Shown here: positions 49,564 through 59,800 of the stretch, piece by piece
Numbering within the stretch: position 1 is the stretch's first letter
Layout: every line of letters starts with the position of its first letter
The notes under the pieces: model-generated
The model's database searches: none
What the model was told of the DNA's origin: nothing
The model's input: only the letters and a program-made list of their open reading frames with translations
Position numbers and translations under genes: made by a program
Source of the DNA: Parapristionchus giblindavisi
Taxonomy: Eukaryota > Nematoda > Chromadorea > Rhabditida > Diplogasteridae
Assembly (NCBI GenBank): GCA_943737045.1
Contig: CALSFV010000276.1
Coordinates: 434,001-498,000, forward strand
DNA: 64,000 nt
Direction of reading: 5' to 3'

Positions 49564-52500
49564 CAAAATTGAATTATGCATTTTTGGCAATAAAGAATTC
49601 GTGACACGTCAATGCTTTATCGTAGCATATCGTAGCATATACCACGTGAAAGAGCAAAAAATTCTGAATAATCTACACTTCAGTTCATGTCAAACTGTAA
49701 TCTGGTTTTGATTCCACAATGCCCAAAGTACCAAAGTAGCTTTCACTCTGATAAGACCAAAAGATTACCTGACATGAAACATTTTCTGCTAGACCCAGCG
49801 TGTCATATACCAAACGAAAGAGCAAAAAATTCAGAGTATTTTGCACGTTCCCATGTTGAACAACGGCCACTGCAGCCGAATTAACAAAATTGAATTATGC
49901 ATTTTTGGCAATAAAGAATTCGTGACACGTCAATGCTTTATCGTAGCATATCGTAGCATATACCACGTGAAAGAGCAAAGAATTCTGAATAATCTACACT
50001 TCAGTTCATGTCAAACTGTAATCTGGTGTTGATTCCACAATGCCCAAAGTACCAAAGTAGCTTTCACTCTGATAAGACCAAAAGATTACCTGACATGAAA
50101 AATTTTCTGCTAGACCCAGCGTGTCATATACCAAACGAAAGAGCAAAAAATTCTGAGTATTTTGCACGTTCCCATGTTGAACAACGGCCACTGCAGCCGA
50201 ATTAACAAAGTTGAATTATGCATTTTTGGCAATAAAGAATTCGTGACACGTCAATGCTTTATCGTAGCATATCGTAGCATATACCACGTGAAAGAGCAAA
50301 AAATTCTGAATAATCTACACTTCAGTTCATGTCAAACTGTAATCTGGTTTTGATTCCACAATGCCCAAAGTACCAAAGTAGCTTTCACTCTGATAAGACC
50401 AAAAGATTACCTGACATGAAAAATTTTCTGCTAGACCCAGCGTGTTATATACCAAACGAAAGAGCAAAACATTCTGAGTATTTTGCACGTTCCCATGTTG
50501 AACAACGGCCACTGCAGCCGAATTAACAAAATTGAATTATGCATTTTTGGCAATAAAGAATTCGTGACACGTCAATGCTTTATCGTAGCATATCGTAGCA
50601 TATACCACGTGAAAGAGCAAAGAATTCTGAATAATCTACACTTCAGTTCATGTCAAACTGTAATCTGGTGTTGATTCCACAATGCTCAAAGTACCAAAGT
50701 AGCTTTCACTCTGATAAGACCAAAAGATTACCTGACATGAAAAATTTTCTGCTAGACCCAGCGTGTCATATACCAAACGAAAGAGCAAAAAATTCTGAGT
50801 ATTTTGCACGTTCCCATGTTGAACAACGGCCACTGCAGCCGAATTAACAAAATTGAATTATGCATTTTTGGCAATAAAGAATTCGTGACACGTCAATGCT
50901 TTATCGTAGCATATCGTAGCATATACCACGTGAAAGAGCAAAAAATTCTGAATAATCTACACTTCAGTTCATGTCAAACTGTAATCTGGTTTTGATTCCA
51001 CAATGCCCAAAGTACCAAAGTAGCTTTCACTCTGATAAGACCAAAAGATTACCTGACATGAAACATTTTCTGCTAGACCCAGCGTGTCATATACCAAACG
51101 AAAGAGCAAAAAATTCAGAGTATTTTGCACGTTCCCATGTTGAACAACGGCCACTGCAGCCGAATTAACAAAATTGAATTATGCATTTTTGGCAATAAAG
51201 AATTCGTGACACGTCAATGCTTTATCGTAGCATATCGTAGCATATACCACGTGAAAGAGCAAAGAATTCTGAATAATCTACACTTCAGTTCATGTCAAAC
51301 TGTAATCTGGTGTTGATTCCACAATGCCCAAAGTACCAAAGTAGCTTTCACTCTGATAAGACCAAAAGATTACCTGACATGAAAAATTTTCTGCTAGACC
51401 CAGCGTGTCATATACCAAACGAAAGAGCAAAAAATTCTGAGTATTTTGCACGTTCCCATGTTGAACAACGGCCACTGCAGCCGAATTAACAAAGTTGAAT
51501 TATGCATTTTTGGCAATAAAGAATTCGTGACACGTCAATGCTTTATCGTAGCATATCGTAGCATATACCACGTGAAAGAGCAAAAAATTCTGAATAATCT
51601 ACACTTCAGTTCATGTCAAACTGTAATCTGGTTTTGATTCCACAATGCCCAAAGTACCAAAGTAGCTTTCACTCTGATAAGACCAAAAGATTACCTGACA
51701 TGAAAAATTTTCTGCTAGACCCAGCGTGTTATATACCAAACGAAAGAGCAAAACATTCTGAGTATTTTGCACGTTCCCATGTTGAACAACGGCCACTGCA
51801 GCCGAATTAACAAAATTGAATTATGCATTTTTGGCAATAAAGAATTCGTGACACGTCAATGCTTTATCGTAGCATATCGTAGCATATACCACGTGAAAGA
51901 GCAAAGAATTCTGAATAATCTACACTTCAGTTCATGTCAAACTGTAATCTGGTGTTGATTCCACAATGCCCAAAGTACCAAAGTAGCTTTCACTCTGATA
52001 AGACCAAAAGATTACCTGACATGAAAAATTTTCTGCTAGACCCAGCGTGTCATATACCAAACGAAAGAGCAAAAAATTCTGAGTATTTTGCACGTTCCCA
52101 TGTTGAACAACGGCCACTGCAGCCGAATTAACAAAGTTGAATTATGCATTTTTGGCAATAAAGAATTCGTGACACGTCAATGCTTTATCGTAGCATATCG
52201 TAGCATATACCACGTGAAAGAGCAAAAAATTCTGAATAATCTACACTTCAGTTCATGTCAAACTGTAATCTGGTTTTGATTCCACAATGCCCAAAGTACC
52301 AAAGTAGCTTTCACTCTGATAAGACCAAAAGATTACCTGACATGAAAAATTTTCTGCTAGACCCAGCGTGTTATATACCAAACGAAAGAGCAAAACATTC
52401 TGAGTATTTTGCACGTTCCCATGTTGAACAACGGCCACTGCAGCCGAATTAACAAAATTGAATTATGCATTTTTGGCAATAAAGAATTCGTGACACGTCA

Positions 52501-53553
52501 ATGCTTTATCGTAGCATATCGTAGCATATACCACGTGAAAGAGCAAAAAATTCTGAATAATCTACACTTCAGTTCATGTCAAACTGTAATCTGGTGTTGA
52601 TTCCACAATGCCCAAAGTACCAAAGTAGCTTTCACTCTGATAAGACCAAAAGATTACCTGACATGAAACATTTTCTGCTAGACCCAGCGTGTCATATACC
52701 AAACGAAAGAGCAAAAAATTCTGAGTATTTTGCACGTTCCCATGTTGAACAACGGCCACTGCAGCCGAATTAACAAAATTGAATTATGCATTTTTGGCAA
52801 TAAAGAATTCGTGACACGTCAATGCTTTATCGTAGCATATCGTAGCATATACCACGTGAAAGAGCAAAGAATTCTGAATAATCTACACTTCAGTTCATGT
52901 CAAACTGTAATCTGGTGTTGATTCCACAATGCCCAAAGTACCAAAGTAGCTTTCACTCTGATAAGACCAAAAGATTACCTGACATGAAAAATTTTCTGCT
53001 AGACCCAGCGTGTCATATACCAAACGAAAGAGCAAAAAATTCTGAGTATTTTGCACGTTCCCATGTTGAACAACGGCCACTGCAGCCGAATTAACAAAGT
53101 TGAATTATGCATTTTTGGCAATAAAGAATTCGTGACACGTCAATGCTTTATCGTAGCATATCGTAGCATATACCACGTGAAAGAGCAAAAAATTCTGAAT
53201 AATCTACACTTCAGTTCATGTCAAACTGTAATCTGGTGTTGATTCCACAATGCCCAAAGTACCAAAGTAGCTTTCACTCTGATAAGACCAAAAGATTACC
53301 TGACATGAAAAATTTTCTGCTAGACCCAGCGTGTCATATACCAAACGAAAGAGCAAAAAATTCTGAGTATTTTGCACGTTCCCATGTTGAACAACGGCCA
53401 CTTCAGCCGAATTACCAAAATTGAATTATGCATTTTTGGCAATAAAGAATTCGTGACACGTCAATGCTTTATCGTAGCATATCGTAGCATATACCACGTG
53501 AAAGAGCAAAAAATTCTGAATAATCTACACTTCAGTTCATGTCAAACTGTAAT

Positions 53554-53556
53554 CTG
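53554..53556. repeat. Target-site duplication, left side (CTG)
   Basis: Satellite reads ...GTAATCTG here, then the TIR. The uninterrupted monomer reads AATCTGGTG, and CTG is repeated after the other TIR at 56831-56833. Confidence 0.75.
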
Positions 53557-53573
53557 CCGCCGTACCAAATAGG
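53557..53573 (+). repeat. 5' terminal inverted repeat of the TIR element
   Basis: CCGCCGTACCAAATAGG, perfect inverted match to 56814-56830; directly followed by TCGACCCTAA. Confidence 0.9.
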
Positions 53574-54128
53574 TCGACCCTAAAAATATGTCCCCCCTCT
53601 CTGAGTCAATCGATATTTGAGATAGGAAGGCCTTTATTTGTAGTCGAGATGATAGCGAAAATAGATCAAACAGGGAAGTGGCACAAAAATGATAGATGAG
53701 AGACTGAATTGGAATCATGGGATAATGAATAAAAGTGATTAACAAAATGCAGTAAATAGAGGAAATGAAAATTAATTAGATGAAAGAACTAAATGGAGAA
53801 TTTTGAAAAGAAAAAAAATTGAACGTTATGAAAATGTTTCGAATGATATGAAGCTCAATAAAGATAGCCGGAAAAGGGTGATATGAAAAGGAAAAGAGAA
53901 AAGAAAGGAAAAGGGGATTCAACAATAGCTATGAGAATTTCGTTAACACAAAACAATGATAAACGGAATAATCGATGAATTCAATAACAATAATGGATAC
54001 TTCAATAATCATTTCCATCCATCCATCCATCATAAAGATCCATCCAATCATTTTTGTTGGTTCATCTTCCATTCCTCTATCGTTGTCCTTGAACCATCAT
54101 ACGAACGAACCTAAAAGTTTAAATAATT

Positions 54129-54159
54129 ATAAATAAATAAATAAATAAATAAATAAAAT
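54129..54159. repeat. (TAAA)n microsatellite, right copy
   Basis: Reverse complement of the TTTA run in the left copy, inside the 80-bp inferred intron; one substitution lies nearby (54117). Confidence 0.9.
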
Positions 54160-54447
54160 GAAAAATATTGATGGTCAATAATTACTGTACCTTTAATTCT
54201 TCAATCATTAATATTTAATTGCCGAGACGCATCGTAGGTAGTGCACGTCAAAGATCCTTAAATTAAATTAAATAAAATTAGAACAATGCAAACTCTTAAA
54301 TTCATACCTTTGATCAATGAATGAACTATTATCGATAGCTGCGGACGACACCGTCATCATAAGGATCCTGAAATTACATGAAATTAAACTAGAACAGTAG
54401 CAACGTAGACATTCTTACCTTATTCAATTGAGTTGACTATTGTTCAC

Positions 54448-54574
54448 AAGAGATGATCCACCAACTACTGATATTTCGTACTATTTCATTGAGTAAAGCT
54501 ACCATGGGACTTCATCCCGGTGGATGCTATATCAATGAATAGTAACAAAATATAGTAGAATGGGAGATCATCTT
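54448..54574 (-). other. Hairpin 3, right copy
   Basis: Inverted counterpart of 18961-19087 with the same long arms and tip; lies in the 182-bp exon-like block of the minus-strand unit. Confidence 0.65.
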
Positions 54575-54755
54575 TATCGAGATGACGATTCACTGTGATC
54601 CTGAAATTATATGAAATAAAACTAAAACAGCGACAACGTATATATTCGTACCTTTGCTCAATGAAAAGACGAGTCTTGATGGGCAGAGGAGATGATGCGC
54701 GGGCTACTACTGTACCTATTTGTTAGTAACAACAAAGAGAGAATTGGGGAAGACA

Positions 54756-54840
54756 TAGAGAGAGGGAGAGGAGAGGAGATGGGGGAGAAAGGGATGGAAA
54801 AGAAGAGGGAGAGGGAGAGGGACAGGAAGAGGGAGAGGGA
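54756..54840. repeat. GA-rich tract, right copy
   Basis: GGGAGAGG-type repeats, the complement of the left polypyrimidine tract; upstream of an acceptor on the minus strand. Confidence 0.8.
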
Positions 54841-54977
54841 GTATGTATGCACTGTTGAGCTTCGTAGATAATATTAAAAATATAATGGAAAATTTTTAAA
54901 CCGTAGATCATCATCGTTGAAGGTTTTGTTAGTATTTCATTGATTATATTTAATTAAACATTTATTTAACTAATTTC

Positions 54978-55026
54978 ATTGAGTTAGGCGACCATGGGAA
55001 ATATTCCCGGTGGATGCCGTATCAAT
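54978..55026 (-). other. Hairpin 2, right copy
   Basis: Inverted counterpart of 18509-18557, with the GGC/GCC closing pair. Confidence 0.6.
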
Positions 55027-55052
55027 TTCATTTTGTGATATATAAATCAATA

Positions 55053-55056
<4 letters not shown>

Positions 55057-55115
<59 letters not shown>
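55057..55115. repeat. (TA)n microsatellite, right copy, about 59 nt
   Basis: Uninterrupted TA run, four dinucleotides longer than the left counterpart. Confidence 0.97.
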
Positions 55116-55117
<2 letters not shown>

Positions 55118-55152
55118 TATTTAATGTGATAGATAATATGTATCTTTACAGC

Positions 55153-55302
55153 AGCCCTTCGTACAGTTTTATCACTTTCCATTGATATCATTTTCTTTAT
55201 TCCATGCAATCAAGCTACCATGGGAAATTTTTCCCTGTGGATGCCTTAGCAAGGGAATCCATAGAAAATTTCAGTAAACATTCTTTGTGTGTACGGAGGG
55301 CT
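55153..55302 (-). other. Hairpin 1, right copy
   Basis: Inverted counterpart of 18241-18390, with the GGC/GCT wobble-type closing pair. Confidence 0.6.
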
Positions 55303-55396
55303 AGAGCAAAAAGGTCAATTCGCTATCACAGTAAATGAATAACAGTATAAAATCAATATTTACTAACGATTCGTAATTAATATTACATACAAATAT

Positions 55397-56813
55397 GGGT
55401 AGACGGGAACAAACCTCAATTGCTCCTACAGCCATGAATAAATGTAAGTAGAATATCATAAAGAAAATCCATTGATTAGTGGAGAACCTGGAAAATCAAC
55501 ATGTAGGTACGATTATTAAACATACGAACATATAAGATATCAATGATTGATTGACATACAAGAATATCAATGATTGATAACAGTCGTGGATTGACTATGT
55601 GAATAAGTGAATAAAGTAGACAATAGCGCTTACCTTCCTCACATAATATTAAATTCATCCAACATATAAAATCAAATTATCCATCCTTGTACAGACACTT
55701 CTGAAATATAAGACAGTACTTCAAGAAACCGGTAGACTACTCCTAATCACGGGTGATGACAATTGGTTTTTGACCAATATTAGTGAAAGAAACAATGAAA
55801 GTGATCTACGAAAGAATGGTGCTGCACCACTACGAAGACATATTGTCATCCCAATAAAAGACAAAGGGGGAAGACTAATAGAACAAACCTTCATTCGCAT
55901 AATTATCCATAGGCCTATTTCCTATCCATTCTAGCATAGACAGTACGCCTGCAATATAACACATTTACAAACATAGTATTAAGACAAGCAGAAAGTTTCG
56001 ACATCCTAAAACGGATGATGACAATTGAGTTTCTATGAAATAAATGAACTATGAAAGTGTTCTGTGAATGAATAGTGCTATACCGTTTCGATTGTATCAA
56101 CAAACATTTCAGCAAAAGATAGAAATATAAGAGTGAAAGGATAGAACGAACCTTATTTTTACGAAGACTAGAAGACTATTTGAATATATCATCCTAATTA
56201 ACACAAATAGTACTTTCTTCATTAACATCTTCTAATGTTGACGTTGAGCTAAAATGAATACGAATTAGCTGAAAATGTGACGAATGACTTTCATGTTCCA
56301 TATCGGTGAAATTAACGATGAACGATCGTCAAAATGTAAAGAGCAATATACTATAGTATCGATTCATACAAAATGTATTATTAAACAAGTATATGTACAA
56401 CAATAACACATTAAAAAATGTAAACAATAACATAAAAGGAGCGGAGACTTGCGGGATGACAATGTGGAGTTACAGTATATCACATTGTGTCACGCTCAGT
56501 CAGCCGGGTCAACTCTAAATATCTCGACCATAAAATCACTCGTGCGGTGTTTTGAAAAATTATGGGTGAGATAGAGAGAAATAGTGTGCTAAACAAGAGA
56601 CGCAGACAGACAGATTTTTGAGGCGCTCGGAATAGCCTCAATTTCTCGTCTACCCTATTCCCTCTTGTGATCTCTCACTTTCTTTCCCTCTCTACCTCAC
56701 CCCCATTTCTGTCTCTCGACTTGATAGGAATTACAGTCGAGATGAGCCCCAAAATAGAGCCGATTCCTATAGAAAAAAGAGAGAAATTAGGGTCGACCTC
56801 TTGATCTACCACC
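55397..56813 (-). other. Right-only part of the TIR element
   Basis: This stretch is absent from the left copy. It holds the four upstream exon-like blocks and their introns (55415-56248), a short local duplication (ATATCAATGATTGAT at about 55538 and 55565), and AT-rich sequence at 56249-56500 in which I see no gene. A CT-rich stretch at 56640-56720 and subterminal motifs close it. The 66-residue frames at 55915-56115 and 56675-56875 cross inferred introns or the TIR and are probably spurious. Confidence 0.7.
55754..56152 (-). repeat. Diverged tandem duplication of a 262-bp exon-intron module
   Basis: GATGACAATTG occurs at 55755 and 56017 (262 bp apart), followed by related sequence (ATGAAAGTG..GAATGGTGCTGCACC versus ATGAAAGTG..GAATAGTGCTATACC), and the donors GTTTGTTC (next to 55889) and GTTCGTTC (next to 56152) are 263 bp apart. 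An exon with its following intron has been copied in tandem and then diverged. Confidence 0.7.
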
Positions 56814-56830
56814 CCTATTTGGTACGGCGG
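56814..56830 (-). repeat. 3' terminal inverted repeat of the TIR element
   Basis: CCTATTTGGTACGGCGG, perfect inverted match to the 5' TIR. Relative to the 5' end, 17 extra bases separate it from the inner TTAGGGTCGACC segment. Confidence 0.9.
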
Positions 56831-56833
56831 CTG
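56831..56833. repeat. Target-site duplication, right side (CTG)
   Basis: Satellite resumes as CTGGTGTTG directly after the TIR, repeating the CTG that precedes the other end. Confidence 0.75.
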
Positions 56834-59800
56834 GTGTTGATTCCACAATGCCCAAAGTACCAAAGTAGCTTTCACTCTGATAAGACCAAAAGATTACCTG
56901 ACATGAAAAATTTTCTGCTAGACCCAGCGTGTCATATACCAAACGAAAGAGCAAAAAATTCTGAGTATTTTGCACGTTCCCATGTTGAACAACGGCCACT
57001 GCAGCCGAATTAACAAAATTGAATTATGCATTTTTGGCAATAAAGAATTCGTGACACGTCAATGCTTTATCGTAGCATATCGTAGCATATACCACGTGAA
57101 AGAGCAAAAAATTCTGAATAATCTACACTTCAGTTCATGTCAAACTGTAATCTGGTGTTGATTCCACAATGCCCAAAGTACCAAAGTAGCTTTCACTCTG
57201 ATAAGACCAAAAGATTACCTGACATGAAAAATTTTCTGCTAGACCCAGCGTGTCATATACCAAACGAAAGAGCAAAAAATTCTGAGTATTTTGCACGTTC
57301 CCATGTTGAACAACGGCCACTGCAGCCGAATTAACAAAATTGAATTATGCATTTTTGGCAATAAAGAATTCGTGACACGTCAATGCTTTATCGTAGCATA
57401 TCGTAGCATATACCACGTGAAAGAGCAAAAAATTCTGAATAATCTACACTTCAGTTCATGTCAAACTGTAATCTGGTGTTGATTCCACAATGCCCAAAGT
57501 ACCAAAGTAGCTTTCACTCTGATAAGACCAAAAGATTACCTGACATGAAAAATTTTCTGCTAGACCCAGCGTGTCATATACCAAACGAAAGAGCAAAAAA
57601 TTCTGAGTATTTTGCACGTTCCCATGTTGAACAACGGCCACTGCAGCCGAATTAACAAAATTGAATTATGCATTTTTGGCAATAAAGAATTCGTGACACG
57701 TCAATGCTTTATCGTAGCATATCGTAGCATATACCACGTGAAAGAGCAAAAAATTCTGAATAATCTACACTTCAGTTCATGTCAAACTGTAATCTGGTGT
57801 TGATTCCACAATGCCCAAAGTACCAAAGTAGCTTTCACTCTGATAAGACCAAAAGATTACCTGACATGAAAAATTTTCTGCTAGACCCAGCGTGTCATAT
57901 ACCAAACGAAAGAGCAAAAAATTCTGAGTATTTTGCACGTTCCCATGTTGAACAACGGCCACTGCAGCCGAATTAACAAAATTGAATTATGCATTTTTGG
58001 CAATAAAGAATTCGTGACACGTCAATGCTTTATCGTAGCATATCGTAGCATATACCACGTGAAAGAGCAAAAAATTCTGAATAATCTACACTTCAGTTCA
58101 TGTCAAACTGTAATCTGGTGTTGATTCCGCTATGCCCAAAGTACAAAAGTAGCTTTCACTCTGATAAGTCCAAAAGATTACCTGACATGAAAAATTTTCT
58201 GCTAGACCCAGCGTGTCATATACCAAACGAAAGAACAAAAAATTCTGAGTATTTTGCACGTTCCCATGTTGAACAACGGCCACTGCTGCCGAATTAACAA
58301 AATTGAATTATGCATTTTTGGCAATAAAGAATTCGTGACACGTCAATGCTTTATCGTAGCATATCGTAGCATATACCACGTGAAAGAGCAAAAAATTCTG
58401 AATAATCTACACTTCAGTTCATGTCAAACTGTAATCTGGTGTTGATTCCACAATGCCCAAAGTACCAAAGTAGCTTTCACTCTGATAAGACCAAAAGATT
58501 ACCTGACATGAAAAATTTTCTGCTAGACCCAGCGTGTTATATACCAAACGAAAGAGCAAAAAATTCTGAGTATTTTGCACGTTCCCTTGTTGAACAACGG
58601 CCACTGCAGCCGAATTAACAAAATTGAATTATGCATTTTTGGCAATAAAGAATTCGTGACACGTCAATGCTTTATCGTAGCATATCGTAGCATATACCAC
58701 GTGAAAGAGCAAAAAATTCTGAATAATCTACACTTCAGTTCATGTCAAACTGTAATCTGGTGTTGATTCCACAATGCCCAAAGTACCAAAGTAGCTTTCA
58801 CTCTGATAAGACCAAAAGATTACCTGACATGAAACATTTTCTGCTAGACCCAGCGTGTCATATACCAAACGAAAGAGCAAAAAATTCTGAGTATTTTGCA
58901 CGTTCCCATGTTGAACAACGGCCACTGCAGCCGAATTAACAAAATTGAATTATGCATTTTTGGCAATAAAGAATTCGTGACACGTCAATGCTTTATCGTA
59001 GCATATCGTAGCATATACCACGTGAAAGAGCAAAAAATTCTGAATAATCTACACTTCAGTTCATGTCAAACTGTAATCTGGTGTTGATTCCACAATGCCC
59101 AAAGTACCAAAGTAGCTTTCACTCTGATAAGACCAAAAGATTACCTGACATGAAAAATTTTCTGCTAGACCCAGCGTGTCATATACCAAACGAAAGAGCA
59201 AAAAATTCTGAGTATTTTGCACGTTCCCATGTTGAACAACGGCCACTGCAGCCGAATTAACAAAATTGAATTATGCATTTTTGGCAATAAAGAATTCGTG
59301 ACACGTCAATGCTTTATCGTAGCATATCGTAGCATATACCACGTGAAAGAGCAAAAAATTCTGAATAATCTACACTTCAGTTCATGTCAAACTGTAATCT
59401 GGTGTTGATTCCACAATGCCCAAAGTACCAAAGTAGCTTTCACTCTGATAAGACCAAAAGATTACCTGACATGAAAAATGTTCTGCTAGACCCAGCGTGT
59501 CATATACCAAACGAAAGAGCAAAAAATTCTGAGTATTTTGCACGTTCCCATGTTGAACAACGGCCACTGCAGCCGAATTAACAAAATTGAATTATGCATT
59601 TTTGGCAATAAAGAATTCGTGACACGTCAATGCTTTATCGTAGCATATCGTAGCATATACCACGTGAAAGAGCAAAAAATTCTGAATAATCTACACTTCA
59701 GTTCATGTCAAACTGTAATCTGGTGTTGATTCCACAATGCCCAAAGTACAAAAGTAGCTTTCACTCTGATAAGACCAAAAGATTACCTGACATGAAAAAT

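Larger units (their letters stand above)
21562..53556 (+). repeat. Satellite array 3: 321-bp monomer, forward, about 100 copies
   Basis: This is the longest array, almost uniformly 321 bp per unit. One monomer near 23427 lacks 6 bp (AGTAGCTCTGATAAG), and three near 30000, 32885 and 37060 lack one T (TTGAATGATGCATTTTGG). A sub-array with AAACATTTT instead of AAAAATTTT dominates 30.4-35.4 kb and 37.5-40.0 kb. Higher-order blocks are described separately. It ends at CTG (53554-53556) where the TIR element is inserted. Confidence 0.98.
53633..56248 (-). other. Candidate spliced micro-exon transcription unit spanning the TIR element
   Basis: Read on the minus strand, exon-like blocks are 56248-56152 (97 bp, weakest acceptor), 55948-55889 (60 bp), 55700-55634 (67 bp), 55487-55415 (73 bp), then after a long interval 54715-54652 (64), 54600-54419 (182), 54367-54308 (60), 54256-54191 (66) and a last block from 54110. 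Introns begin GT and end AG; acceptors include TATTGCAG, TATATTTCAG and GATTTTCCAG. Three upstream donors share GTTYGTTC, and three downstream introns are each 51 bp. A poly(A) signal lies at 53633-53638. Coding evidence is poor: the 73-bp block contains ATG plus a hydrophobic stretch (MIFYLHLFMAVGAIE) resembling a signal peptide, but joining it to the 64-bp block gives a stop within three codons. The layout resembles flatworm micro-exon genes; a spliced non-coding RNA or decayed gene is equally possible. Confidence 0.5.
53557..56830 (-). mobile_element. TIR-bounded element, 3,274 bp, inserted in satellite
   Basis: Its ends are perfect 17-bp inverted repeats, CCGCCGTACCAAATAGG at 53557 and its reverse complement ending at 56830, flanked by a 3-bp CTG duplication of satellite. 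A second inverted segment, GGTCGACCCTAA (53572-53583) and TTAGGGTCGACC (56787-56798), lies farther in; the right side has 17 extra bases between the two. An alternative reading with GCCGCCG ends and a 1-bp duplication is possible. No transposase frame is present, so it would be non-autonomous. The end sequence does not match a superfamily I can name; a 3-bp duplication occurs in CACTA, Harbinger, Zator and Academ groups. The interior carries minus-strand exon-like blocks and three conserved-tip hairpins. Strand is given for the inferred transcript. Confidence 0.85.

Noticed and set aside
53542..53745. 67-residue minus-strand ORF (mirror at 19790-19993) starting MLITFIHY
   Set aside because: It runs across the TIR into the satellite and overlaps the poly(A) region; no domain or composition suggests a real protein.
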